Assembly (NCBI RefSeq): GCF_002160815.1
Contig: NZ_NFLH01000002.1
Location: forward strand, 1 to 64,000
DNA from: Massilimicrobiota sp. An134
GTDB lineage: Bacteria; Bacillota_I; Bacilli_A; Erysipelotrichales; Coprobacillaceae
Direction of reading: 5' to 3'
Length of the DNA: 64,000 nucleotides
Below are positions 25,922 through 34,441 of the stretch, piece by piece. Position 1 is the first letter of the stretch. Each line of letters opens with the position of its first letter. Under the pieces are notes generated by a model. It was not told where the DNA came from. It made no database searches and saw only the letters and a program-made list of their open reading frames with translations. Both the position numbers and the translations under genes were made by a program.

Positions 25922-27217
25922 ATGGAAAAACTTACAAATTTTATTGAAGAAAAAGTTGCACCTCCATTAATTAAGTTTTCAAACTTAAGATATGTGCAAA
26001 TTATGCAGAGAACATTTATTAGTTTTACTGCACTATTAATTATAGGATCAATATTCTTATTATTAGCATCATTGCCTTTTGATCCATGGCAAAATCTTAT
26101 CGGTGATTTTTCAGCAAAATTTGCTGCTGCATCAGGAGTTGGAACTGGTTTTATTGCTTTGTTTGTTGTTGTTGCAGCTGCATATGCGACAATTGAATAT
26201 TATAATAAGAAAAAGGGAGAGGGATTAGATTTTGTTGCTCCAATAATCTTAGCTGTATCATCTTTCTTTATTCTTATACCAGCACAAACTGTTTCTACAA
26301 TAGTTGAAGGATCAGATACTGCGGGTACATTTACAGGTGTTCCTACTGACTTTTTGGGAGCAAAAGGTGTGTTTGTAGGTTTGATTGTTGGGATTGTAAC
26401 TATTGAAATTTATCGTTTCTTCATTAATAAGAAATGGACAATTAAAATGCCAGAAGGTGTTCCACCAATGGTAGCAAGTGCATTTATTGCCTTAATTCCA
26501 AGTACATTTGCGATTATATTCTGGTGGTTAATTGCAGTTGTTTTATCAATTGATTTACCAAATATTATTATGGGAATCTTTACACCATTAGTTAGTGCTT
26601 CTGATACACCAGCAACTGTATTTGTAACATCATTCTTGAATCGTGCTTTATGGGCAGTCGGTATTCATGGTGGAAATGTAGTTGGTTCTATTGCAAATCC
26701 AATTTGGACACAAATGACTGCTGCAAACCAAATTGCAATGGAAGCAGGAAAGAATTTACCATATGTGTTTACAAGTGTATTCTATGATAACTATATTTGG
26801 ACTGGACTAGCACCACTTGCAACTGTAATGATTTTCTCTAAATCAAAACGTATCAAAGCTTTAGGAGTTTTAGCTTTACCTGCTGCATTATTCAATATTG
26901 GGGAACCATTAATCTTTGGTTTACCAATTATGATGAATCCATTAATGATGATTCCATTTGTATTAGGATATATGGTTGTAGCTGTAGTTGCTGTTGTTCT
27001 CACAATGACTGGAATTATTCCGGTACCAGTTTTATCTGCACCTTGGATTTTACCAGCACCTATCAAAACATTTATGGCAACATCAGGTAGTATACCAGCA
27101 GTTATATTTGTTCTTATTACTTGGGTTATTTTAGGGCTTGTATTTTATCCATTTGTAAAAGCTATGGAAAAAAATGATTTAAAAGAAGAAAAAGCGGCTT
27201 TAGAAGAAGGAAAATAA
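25922..27217 (+). CDS. PTS permease EIIC, lactose/cellobiose type, 431 aa (first copy)
   Basis: A membrane carrier of the phosphotransferase system with about ten helices. The family signatures are GIHGGNVVGSIANPIWTQM (about 240-258) and FNIGEPLIFGLP (about 320-331). There is no fused IIB or IIA domain and neither is encoded nearby, so it must borrow phosphoryl carriers from elsewhere or use another mechanism. Placement before mupG and murQ indicates a MurNAc-containing sugar such as MurNAc-GlcNAc as cargo. MurP, the usual MurNAc transporter, is a glucose-family EIIBC, so this is a different permease type in that role. Confidence 0.88.
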   Translation: MEKLTNFIEEKVAPPLIKFSNLRYVQIMQRTFISFTALLIIGSIFLLLASLPFDPWQNLIGDFSAKFAAASGVGTGFIALFVVVAAAYATIEYYNKKKGEGLDFVAPIILAVSSFFILIPAQTVSTIVEGSDTAGTFTGVPTDFLGAKGVFVGLIVGIVTIEIYRFFINKKWTIKMPEGVPPMVASAFIALIPSTFAIIFWWLIAVVLSIDLPNIIMGIFTPLVSASDTPATVFVTSFLNRALWAVGIHGGNVVGSIANPIWTQMTAANQIAMEAGKNLPYVFTSVFYDNYIWTGLAPLATVMIFSKSKRIKALGVLALPAALFNIGEPLIFGLPIMMNPLMMIPFVLGYMVVAVVAVVLTMTGIIPVPVLSAPWILPAPIKTFMATSGSIPAVIFVLITWVILGLVFYPFVKAMEKNDLKEEKAALEEGK

Positions 27218-27239
27218 AATTAGAAAGTGGAGGTGTTCT

Positions 27240-28274
27240 ATGTTAGGAATTTCAGTATATTTTCAAGATTTGAATCTAAAATATCTTGAAGAGGCTAAAA
27301 AATGTGGCGCGAAATATGTATTTACATCTTTGCATATACCAGAAGAAGACTATTCTGACTTAGATCAAAAATTACCTTTATTTTTAGAGAAATGTCATTC
27401 TTTAGGATTGCAGGTAGTCCCTGATGTTTCACCTGTTACTTTTGAAAAATTAAACATTCCTCATCAAGATTATAAACAGTTAAAAAGAATGGGATTTAAA
27501 GCTTTAAGATTAGATTATGGTTTTGATGATTATGAAGTTATTAAGGAATTACAGAAGGATTTTTATTTAATGCTGAATGCAAGTGTAGTTAATGATCAAT
27601 ATCTAAAAGGTGCACAAGAAGCAGGAGTGGATTTTGATAAATTAGCATTAACACATAATTTTTATCCTCATAGTGAAACAGGATTATCTTTGGAATATTT
27701 TCAAAAGAAAAATAAAACTTTTCAAAAATATCATTTAACTGTTCAAGCTTTTGTATGTGGAGATGTATTAAAAAGATTTCCACTTTATGAAGGATTGCCA
27801 ACAGTGGAAAAACATCGTACAATGAATCCATATGTTGCAGCTGTTGAGTTAATACATGATTGTGGTATTAAGGATATACTTATTGGTGATAGTGAGGCTT
27901 CTATTTCTACTCTTAAAAATATTCAGGCTTATATGGATAAAAATATTATGCATATTCCTTGTCATTTAGAAAAAGAGTATGAATATCTTTATGACCAGGA
28001 GATTCAAGTCAGAAAAGATCTTGCTGAAAAGATTGTAAGATTAACATTGCCTAGAACACCAGATATTCCAATATTCCATAATACTATTCGTCAACGTGGA
28101 TATATAGTAATGGAAAATAAACTGGCAGGTCGTTATAGTGGAGAAGTTCATATCATAAAAGAAAGTTTACCTTTTGAAGCAAGAACAAATGTTATTGGAT
28201 TTATACATCCTGAATATATTGATATTATTGATTATATTGATGCACAAACAACGATTGTATTAGAGAGAATATAG
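27240..28274 (+). CDS. mupG: MupG-family 6-phospho-N-acetylmuramidase (first copy), 344 aa
   Basis: Belongs to the DUF871/MupG family: a TIM barrel (about 1-235) plus a C-terminal cyclophilin-like domain. S. aureus MupG splits MurNAc6P-GlcNAc into MurNAc6P and GlcNAc in the cytoplasm. Family motifs seen are GISVYFQD at the N terminus, THNFYPHSETGLSLEYF (about 138-154), GLPTVEKHR and IGDSEAS (about 216-222). It sits between the EIIC gene (22 bp upstream) and murQ (12 bp downstream). The operon therefore encodes import, cleavage and lactyl-ether removal in order. Confidence 0.9.
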   Translation: MLGISVYFQDLNLKYLEEAKKCGAKYVFTSLHIPEEDYSDLDQKLPLFLEKCHSLGLQVVPDVSPVTFEKLNIPHQDYKQLKRMGFKALRLDYGFDDYEVIKELQKDFYLMLNASVVNDQYLKGAQEAGVDFDKLALTHNFYPHSETGLSLEYFQKKNKTFQKYHLTVQAFVCGDVLKRFPLYEGLPTVEKHRTMNPYVAAVELIHDCGIKDILIGDSEASISTLKNIQAYMDKNIMHIPCHLEKEYEYLYDQEIQVRKDLAEKIVRLTLPRTPDIPIFHNTIRQRGYIVMENKLAGRYSGEVHIIKESLPFEARTNVIGFIHPEYIDIIDYIDAQTTIVLERI

Positions 28275-28286
28275 GGAGAAGTCAAG

Positions 28287-29189
28287 ATGAATAAAGTAAA
28301 TATTTCTCATTTAGTGACTGAAAGTAGAAATTCTAAAACAATGAATTTAGACGATATGAGTATCCATGAATTTTTAACAGTTATGAATGAAGAAGATGCT
28401 CTTGTTCCACAACGTATTCATGATGTTTTGCCTCAAATCGAAAAGGCTGTGGAAAAAATTGTTGAGGCTTTAAATCAAGGTGGAAGACTCTTTTATGTAG
28501 GCAGTGGAACAAGTGGACGTTTAGGAATATTAGATGCTGTGGAATGTCCTCCAACATTTAGTACAACAAATGAAGTGAATGGTATTATTGCAGGTGGTCC
28601 GTCAGCTTTCGTTAAAGCTAAAGAAGGAGCGGAAGATCATGAAGATGATGGTCAAAGAGAAATCATGGAGGCTGGAATCTGTGATAAAGATGTTGTAGTA
28701 GGTATTGCTGCCAGTGGAAGAACGCCACATACTATAGGTGCTTTGAAACAGGCCAATAAAATAGGTGCATATACAATCAGCATTGCTTGTAATCCAGATA
28801 GTGAGATTGGAAAAGTTGCAAAGTTAGCTATTGATATGAATTTAGGTCCAGAAGTCATTACTGGTTCCACACGTCTTAAAGCAGGAACAGCACAAAAGCT
28901 TGTTTTAAACATGTTATCAACAGCTTCCATGGTAGGAATAGGAAAAACATATCAGAATTTAATGGTTGATTTAAAACCTTCTAATGAAAAACTGGTTGAA
29001 AGAAGTAAAAGAATTATTATGGAAGCAACAGGATGTAGCTATGAAGTAGCTCAAGAAACATTTGAAGAATGTCATCGACATGTCAAAGTTGCGATTATTA
29101 AAATATTATTAAATTGTACTGTTGAAGAAGCCAAGTCAAGATTAGAAAGCAGTCAAGGCTTTGTAAAGAAAGCAATTCAAAATCAATAA
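28287..29189 (+). CDS. murQ: N-acetylmuramic acid 6-phosphate etherase
   Basis: Removes the D-lactyl group from MurNAc-6-phosphate to give GlcNAc-6-phosphate. The 300-residue SIS-domain protein has LVTESRN near the start and GGRLFYVGSGTSGRLGILDA (about 66-85), with the catalytic glutamate in the following VECPPTF. GSTRLKAGTAQK follows near residue 197. It receives MurNAc6P from MupG and AnmK of this cluster. A strong hairpin lies immediately after it. Confidence 0.96.
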   Translation: MNKVNISHLVTESRNSKTMNLDDMSIHEFLTVMNEEDALVPQRIHDVLPQIEKAVEKIVEALNQGGRLFYVGSGTSGRLGILDAVECPPTFSTTNEVNGIIAGGPSAFVKAKEGAEDHEDDGQREIMEAGICDKDVVVGIAASGRTPHTIGALKQANKIGAYTISIACNPDSEIGKVAKLAIDMNLGPEVITGSTRLKAGTAQKLVLNMLSTASMVGIGKTYQNLMVDLKPSNEKLVERSKRIIMEATGCSYEVAQETFEECHRHVKVAIIKILLNCTVEEAKSRLESSQGFVKKAIQNQ

Positions 29190-29216
29190 CAGACTGATTT
29201 CAGTCTGTTATTTTTC
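29186..29216 (+). terminator. Internal terminator or attenuator between murQ and the second EIIC gene
   Basis: ATAACAGACTGA and TCAGTCTGTTAT form a perfect 12-bp stem with a very tight loop, then TTTTTCT. The ribosome site of the next gene (AGGAG at 29218-29222) begins just after. Partial read-through would lower expression of the second module compared with the first. Confidence 0.8.
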
Positions 29217-29229
29217 TAGGAGAATAAAA

Positions 29230-30366
29230 ATGAGTGAACAAATCAATGATTATATTAATAAAATAATAAACTTAGATTTTATTCAGGCACTTAAAATGAC
29301 ATTTGTACATATGACATTATGTTTTGTTGTTTTAGGAATTATTGTCTTTTTTCAATGGTTTTCTATCTTTTATCCATATATAGAATGTATATATTTTTTG
29401 ATGATACAAATGATGTATGCATTTCAATATATTCAAAGAAAAAAACTGAATCCTGTTTTCATGTTGTTCTCTGTGCTTTTGAGTATGCTTTTTATTTATT
29501 ATGGAAAACAATACTCTATTTTGACTTTGACTCTGCCAGTTTTATTTGTGCATATGATATATTTGGCCATGATTCATCGTATGTCTCTCTATTTAGAAAA
29601 GAGAATCCATTTTTTTATTGAACCGATTGAAGCCTATTTCAAACAGCTTGTACCAGTTTTTATCGCAGCTTTATTGATTATGGGATTGATTTATTGTCAA
29701 AATACCTATATAGGTCTTTTCATTAGCTGTGTTCAATTATGTTTATCTTTTTTAACGTCTATAATAGGGATTTTACTTATAGTTGTATTGACATGTGGAT
29801 TCTGGTTAAGCGGGATTCATGGTGTGGCTATGGTAGGAATCTTGGCTAGACCTTTTTGGACACAAATGCTGATGGTAAATTTAATATGTTATATCAATCA
29901 TCAGGCTATTCCTTATATTGGAGTTGAAGGTTTTTATCAATGGTTTGTATGGATTGGAGGTTCAGGTGCTACATTAGGATTAGTTCTCTTATGTCAATTT
30001 TTTGCGAAAAGTCACTATCTTAGACAAATGGGTCATCAGACTCTTCAATCAGGACTTATCAATATTAATGAACCTGTGATTTTTGGTGCACCCATTGTTC
30101 AAAATCGCTATTTAAGAATTCCTTTTCTTGCCGCTCCAATCGTTATGAGTCTTTGTACTTATATAATGATGGCTTATCATTATATCAATATACCTGTTAT
30201 GCTTGCACCATGGGTATTACCATCTGTTTTTGGAGGCTTCTGGGTAACGGGTGGTCAAATCTTTTCAATTCTTTATATTATAGGAATGATTATTGTTTCA
30301 CTGATCATTTATTTACCATTTTTCATTTGTTATGATCGTCAATTAGTTAAGGAGGAAAACGCATGA
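29230..30366 (+). CDS. PTS permease EIIC, second divergent copy, 378 aa
   Basis: A shorter relative of the 25922 permease. It keeps SGIHGVAMVGILARPFWTQM (about 193-212) and the INEPVIFGAPIV segment (about 277-288) of lactose/cellobiose-type EIIC proteins, but its N-terminal half is poorly conserved and about 50 residues shorter. No IIA or IIB is present. The last 4 bp overlap the second mupG gene (ATGA-type), so the two are translated as a pair. It may carry a different muropeptide sugar, or be decaying. Confidence 0.8.
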   Translation: MSEQINDYINKIINLDFIQALKMTFVHMTLCFVVLGIIVFFQWFSIFYPYIECIYFLMIQMMYAFQYIQRKKLNPVFMLFSVLLSMLFIYYGKQYSILTLTLPVLFVHMIYLAMIHRMSLYLEKRIHFFIEPIEAYFKQLVPVFIAALLIMGLIYCQNTYIGLFISCVQLCLSFLTSIIGILLIVVLTCGFWLSGIHGVAMVGILARPFWTQMLMVNLICYINHQAIPYIGVEGFYQWFVWIGGSGATLGLVLLCQFFAKSHYLRQMGHQTLQSGLININEPVIFGAPIVQNRYLRIPFLAAPIVMSLCTYIMMAYHYINIPVMLAPWVLPSVFGGFWVTGGQIFSILYIIGMIIVSLIIYLPFFICYDRQLVKEENA

Positions 30367-31457
30367 GAAGATTAGGTATCTCTATTTATCCAGAAAAATC
30401 ATCATCAGAAAAAATCAAAGCATATATTGATCAGATGTCAAAATTAGGTTTTTCACGTATTTTTTCTTGTCTTTTATCCGTTAATAAAAGTAAAGAGGAA
30501 ATTATTCAAGATTTTAAAGATATCAATCTTTATGCTCAATCAAAAGGATTTGAAATCATTGTAGACGTATCACCAAGAGTTTTTCAGGACTTAGATATTA
30601 GTTATCAGGATTTACACTTTTTTAAGGAGATAGGAGCAGATGGTTTACGTTTAGATGCTGGTTTTTCAGGAAGTGAGGAAGCCTTGATGACTTATAATCC
30701 TTATGGATTGAAGATTGAAATCAATATGAGTAATGATGTTCATACACTTGATACAATTATGGATTATCAGCCTAATAAGTATTGTTTATTGGGATGTCAT
30801 AATTTCTATCCCCATAATTATAGTGGATTATCATTAGATTATTTTATGAAGTGTACAGAGCGTTTTATCAGCTATGGCATTCCTACAGCTGCTTTTGTCA
30901 CAAGTCAAAATGAAAATACATTTGGGTCTTGGCCAGTCACAAATGGTCTGCCAACCTTAGAAATGCATAGACATCTTTCATTAATAACACAAATCAAACA
31001 TATGCTGGCTCTCAATGTCATTGATGATATTATCATTTCTAATTGTTATCCTTCTTTAGAAGAATTAAAATCATTGGAAAATTTAGACTTAAATCTCGTC
31101 ACTTTTGATGTTGATCCTATAGAGAATTTACCAGCAATGGAAAGAAAAATTTTATTTGAAGAACTCCATTTTCAACGTGGAGATGTAAATAGCTACATGA
31201 TACGTTCTACACAAAGTCGTGTTAAATATAAAGCACATCATTTTGAATTGATCAATACTCCACAAATGATTCATCGTGGTGATGTTATTATTGAAAGCAG
31301 TCAATATGGACATTATGCTGGAGAACTTCAGATAGCTTTAAAAGATATGCCAAACAGTGGAATGTCCAATGTAGTTGGTCATATTAAAGAAGAGGAAATA
31401 TTTATTCTTGATGATATCAAACCATGGCAAAAATTTAGATTGAAAGAAGTGAAATAA
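30363..31457 (+). CDS. MupG-family protein, second copy, 364 aa
   Basis: A paralogue of the 27240 gene with the same two-domain layout. CHNFYPHNYSGLSLDYF (about 140-156) and GLPTLEMHR are conserved. The IGDSEAS motif of copy one is ISNCYPS here (about 220-226), so a conserved aspartate is replaced and the substrate or activity may differ. The C-terminal domain (HYAGELQIALKDMP) is intact. It overlaps the preceding EIIC gene by 4 bp and is followed 2 bp later by the sugar kinase gene. Confidence 0.82.
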   Translation: MRRLGISIYPEKSSSEKIKAYIDQMSKLGFSRIFSCLLSVNKSKEEIIQDFKDINLYAQSKGFEIIVDVSPRVFQDLDISYQDLHFFKEIGADGLRLDAGFSGSEEALMTYNPYGLKIEINMSNDVHTLDTIMDYQPNKYCLLGCHNFYPHNYSGLSLDYFMKCTERFISYGIPTAAFVTSQNENTFGSWPVTNGLPTLEMHRHLSLITQIKHMLALNVIDDIIISNCYPSLEELKSLENLDLNLVTFDVDPIENLPAMERKILFEELHFQRGDVNSYMIRSTQSRVKYKAHHFELINTPQMIHRGDVIIESSQYGHYAGELQIALKDMPNSGMSNVVGHIKEEEIFILDDIKPWQKFRLKEVK

Positions 31458-31459
31458 AC

Positions 31460-32359
31460 ATGAATTATATTTGTATAGATGGTGGTGGAACAAAAACAAA
31501 ATTTGTGCTTTATGATGAAAATGGACAAGTTATAAAAGAAAAGTCTGCTGGATCCATTCATATTTTGACACAGTCAAAACAAGAAAGTGTATGCATTCTT
31601 AAAGAGAATGTTACGTTATTGGATCCTTCTAAACAATCTTTGATTGTTGCAGGATTGGCTGGATATGGAAATCAGGAAGATTTAAGAAAACAAATAGAAG
31701 ATATTTGCCAAGAAGCTTTCGAGGGCTATACGTATCTTTTATATAATGATGTTCAAATAGCTTTAGCAGGAGCATTAGCTAATCAGGATGGTATTGTTGT
31801 GATTGCAGGAACAGGCAGCATCGCTTATTCATGCTTGAATGGACAAACAAAAAGATGTGGTGGCTGGGGTTATCAGTTAGGTGATGAAGGTAGTGCTTAT
31901 TGGATGGGAAAAGAGCTTATGAAAATATATTGTCAACAAGTTGACGGAAGATTAGAAAAGACAAAATTGTATGATAAAGTTAAAGAAAGTTTATTATTAG
32001 AAAATGACTATGATATCATTTCATATCGTCATCATCTTCAAAACGAAAGAAAAGATATTGCACTTTTAGCAAAAATCAATTATGAATTGGCTTTAGAAAA
32101 TGATCTGTATGCTTTGCAGATTTATAAAAATGCCGCAAATTATCTTGGTCAACTGATAAAAGTTCTAGCTCGAGATTTTCATCAACCTATACCAGTATCT
32201 TATATAGGAGGCGTTTTTCAGGCAGGTGAATATATTTTAAAGCCATTAAAAGAAACATTACAGACGACATCATGTTATTTACAGTCACCGCTTTATCCAC
32301 CAGAATATGGAGGATATTTATTAGGGTGTATGTATACTCAAAAGATACTCAAAAAATAA
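31460..32359 (+). CDS. BadF/BadG-family amino-sugar kinase (GlcNAc/MurNAc kinase)
   Basis: A 299-residue ASKHA-fold kinase. It has YICIDGGGTKTKFVLYD at the N terminus (phosphate 1), NDVQIALAGA with the catalytic aspartate (about 97-106), IAGTGSIAYS (about 114-123) and GGWGYQLGDEGSAYWMG (about 134-150). The family includes mammalian-type GlcNAc kinase and MurK of Clostridium acetobutylicum, which phosphorylates MurNAc and GlcNAc. MupG releases free GlcNAc, so a kinase here completes the pathway to GlcNAc6P. The exact substrate is inference. Confidence 0.85.
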   Translation: MNYICIDGGGTKTKFVLYDENGQVIKEKSAGSIHILTQSKQESVCILKENVTLLDPSKQSLIVAGLAGYGNQEDLRKQIEDICQEAFEGYTYLLYNDVQIALAGALANQDGIVVIAGTGSIAYSCLNGQTKRCGGWGYQLGDEGSAYWMGKELMKIYCQQVDGRLEKTKLYDKVKESLLLENDYDIISYRHHLQNERKDIALLAKINYELALENDLYALQIYKNAANYLGQLIKVLARDFHQPIPVSYIGGVFQAGEYILKPLKETLQTTSCYLQSPLYPPEYGGYLLGCMYTQKILKK

Positions 32360-32376
32360 AGAGTATCTTTTCTTTT
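32340..32376 (+). terminator. Terminator of the recycling operon
   Basis: AAAAGATACTC at 32340-32350 pairs perfectly with GAGTATCTTTT at 32361-32371, followed by CTTTT. The upstream arm lies within the end of the kinase gene. Confidence 0.85.
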
Positions 32377-32414
32377 GAATTATGTTACAATAATAAAGAA
32401 ATGAGTGTGATAAA

Positions 32415-33518
32415 ATGATAACTCCTAGACATTTGGTAAAAACGATTAAAGGTCAATATAGAATCATAGTCATTAGTGATATTCATGGTCATTTAGATAG
32501 ATTTCAGGCACTTTTAAAAAAAGTGAAATACACACCTGAAGATTATCTGATTATTTTAGGTGATTTTGTAGAAAAAGGTGACCAGGTTATTGAAACCATT
32601 CATTATGTTCAAAAACTATCTAAACGTGATCGTGTTTTTGTGCTCATGGGAAATTGTGAATGGGCATTAGACGCATTGCTGACAATACCTGAACTGGCTA
32701 ATCAGATACAGGGTTATTTAAAGCGTGTTTCCAGCAATGGCTGCATACGTGAAGTTTATCATCGTTTACATTTGGATCAGGGGCATGAAACAATGCTAGG
32801 TATTCAAAAACAGATTGCTGATTATTTACATGATGAAATTGCATTTATATCTCACTTACCTGTTACATTAAAGTTGAATCAATTTCTATTTGTTCATGCA
32901 GGTATTGAAAAAAGAAAAGATTATAAAAACAGTTCTTTATCTTCATTGTTGGAAATGAAATATTTTTACCATCAGGGACATCTTTTAGATGATATGGTTA
33001 TTGTAGGTCATTTACCTACATCCAATTATTATCCAAATCAAATATGTAATGATATTATCATTGATGAAAAGGAAAAAATCATTTGTATTGATGGGGGAAC
33101 GGGTGTCAAATCTATTTCACAATTAAATGCATTAATTATTGAATCTAAAGATGGTGTTATTCATTACTCACAAGAATATGTTCAACCTTTGCCATATCAT
33201 CATGTTATATCTGATGTAGAAATATCTCAAAATGAGAAGCATAAAATTGCATATCCGCACTTTGAAGTGGAAGTCATCAAAAAAGGTGAGGAATTCAGTG
33301 AGTGTTATCAAAAGGAAACGCAACAATATTTAAAAATAAAAAACGAGTTTTTATATAAGCGTCATCATCAGACATATTGTTTAGATGATTATACTGATTA
33401 TTTTATTTCAGCCAAAAAAGGTGATCTTGTGAAAGTTATAGGAATCTATAGTCATTATGCATATGTGATTCATCAAGGAGAAGTGGGCTGGATTGATGTC
33501 AAATGTATAAATTTATAA
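32415..33518 (+). CDS. Calcineurin-like metallophosphoesterase with C-terminal SH3-like domain
   Basis: Residues 1-235 resemble PPP-type phosphatases. ISDIHGH (about 21-27) and LGDFVEKGDQ (about 49-58) supply metal ligands. MGNCEWAL (about 80-87) stands in place of the usual GNHE, so one histidine is a cysteine. HAGIEKR and IVGHLP follow. The C-terminal 100 residues end in a segment that looks like an SH3-like barrel (VKVIGIYSHYAYVI). The substrate is unknown; these enzymes act on phosphoproteins or dinucleotides. It begins after the mur-cluster terminator and is followed 32 bp later by a small gene. Confidence 0.75.
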   Translation: MITPRHLVKTIKGQYRIIVISDIHGHLDRFQALLKKVKYTPEDYLIILGDFVEKGDQVIETIHYVQKLSKRDRVFVLMGNCEWALDALLTIPELANQIQGYLKRVSSNGCIREVYHRLHLDQGHETMLGIQKQIADYLHDEIAFISHLPVTLKLNQFLFVHAGIEKRKDYKNSSLSSLLEMKYFYHQGHLLDDMVIVGHLPTSNYYPNQICNDIIIDEKEKIICIDGGTGVKSISQLNALIIESKDGVIHYSQEYVQPLPYHHVISDVEISQNEKHKIAYPHFEVEVIKKGEEFSECYQKETQQYLKIKNEFLYKRHHQTYCLDDYTDYFISAKKGDLVKVIGIYSHYAYVIHQGEVGWIDVKCINL

Positions 33519-33550
33519 AATGAGTTTATACTTATATAGGTGATAATATA

Positions 33551-33958
33551 ATGCATAATGAAATATATATTGAAGAATTGTTAAATGGTTTAAACATGGG
33601 CTTGCTGGCTATTGATCATTTGATTGATAAAATTGAAAATGATCAATTACGTGATATCGTTTTACATCAAAGAAAAGCCTATGGAGATTTGAAAAACAAA
33701 ATAACACGTGATGACTCTCATACTGAAGATCATTTGAAAAATAAGATGATGTTAGAGTCAATGATTGAAATCAAAACATTATTAACAGACGATGCTAAAA
33801 TTACAAAGATGTTAATAGAAGGAAGTAATCAGTCAGTTATGACAATGGCACATTTATTGAATAAAGATCATCATGTCGATTTAAAGGTGAAACAATATAG
33901 TGATGAATTTGAGGAAATTTCTCAAAAATACATAGATGAATTGAAAGCCTTTCTTTAA
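33551..33958 (+). CDS. Hypothetical helical protein, 135 aa
   Basis: No family can be named with confidence. The protein is predicted all-helical, rich in His, Asp and Glu, with a four-helix-bundle look reminiscent of small ferritin-like or DUF2383-type proteins. No full metal-binding motif could be confirmed. AGGTGAT precedes the ATG. It lies between the phosphatase gene and the Cys-rich small protein gene on the same strand. Confidence 0.65.
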   Translation: MHNEIYIEELLNGLNMGLLAIDHLIDKIENDQLRDIVLHQRKAYGDLKNKITRDDSHTEDHLKNKMMLESMIEIKTLLTDDAKITKMLIEGSNQSVMTMAHLLNKDHHVDLKVKQYSDEFEEISQKYIDELKAFL

Positions 33959-34055
33959 AAAGTTTATGAGTGATGATGAATTTATTTGATTGAGTCACTA
34001 TAAGATGTTTTGTATTTAAAAAAGGTGTAGAATAAAAGAAAGGGAGGAAAAAGAT

Positions 34056-34406
34056 ATGAATGCAAAACAATTAGATGAAGTGGTACATAAAACACAGGAG
34101 TTAATCAAGACACCGACTTGTTGCCAGGAATTAAAAGAAATGGCGGAAAAATGGTTAAAATCAGTAGGAAGCGAAAATGAAGCTTTGATGACACAACAAT
34201 ATATGGCAGAATTAAAAGAAGATATCATGCCTATTGACAATTTAATTGCCTTTGCAAGTTCAAAGGATGGACAGATATATTTTGGTGAAAGTAAAGCCAA
34301 AGAAATTGTACGTCATAGTCAGGAGATTCAAGCACAGGGAGCTCAATATTGTGATTGTCCAGCTTGTGCTATTGTAGAAGACATTTTAAAGACATTAGAA
34401 GGATAA
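34056..34406 (+). CDS. Conserved small cysteine-containing protein of unknown function, 116 aa
   Basis: I do not know a function. The protein is helical, with a CC pair near the N terminus (TPTCCQELKEMA, about 19-30) and a CDCPAC cluster near the C terminus (about 98-103). This layout could bind a metal or form disulfides. Proteins of this type are common in gut Firmicutes and carry uninformative names. AGGGAGGAAAAAG before the ATG is a strong ribosome site. It is convergent with the P-type ATPase gene, with a shared terminator. Confidence 0.75.
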   Translation: MNAKQLDEVVHKTQELIKTPTCCQELKEMAEKWLKSVGSENEALMTQQYMAELKEDIMPIDNLIAFASSKDGQIYFGESKAKEIVRHSQEIQAQGAQYCDCPACAIVEDILKTLEG

Positions 34407-34410
34407 TAAA

Positions 34411-34441
34411 AAATAAGCAAGTCCAAATGGCTTGCTTATTT
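34411..34441. terminator. Bidirectional terminator
   Basis: AAATAAGCAAG at 34411-34421 pairs perfectly with CTTGCTTATTT at 34431-34441, with A/T tracts on both sides. It serves the small Cys gene rightward and the P-type ATPase gene leftward, overlapping the last codons of the latter. Confidence 0.85.
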
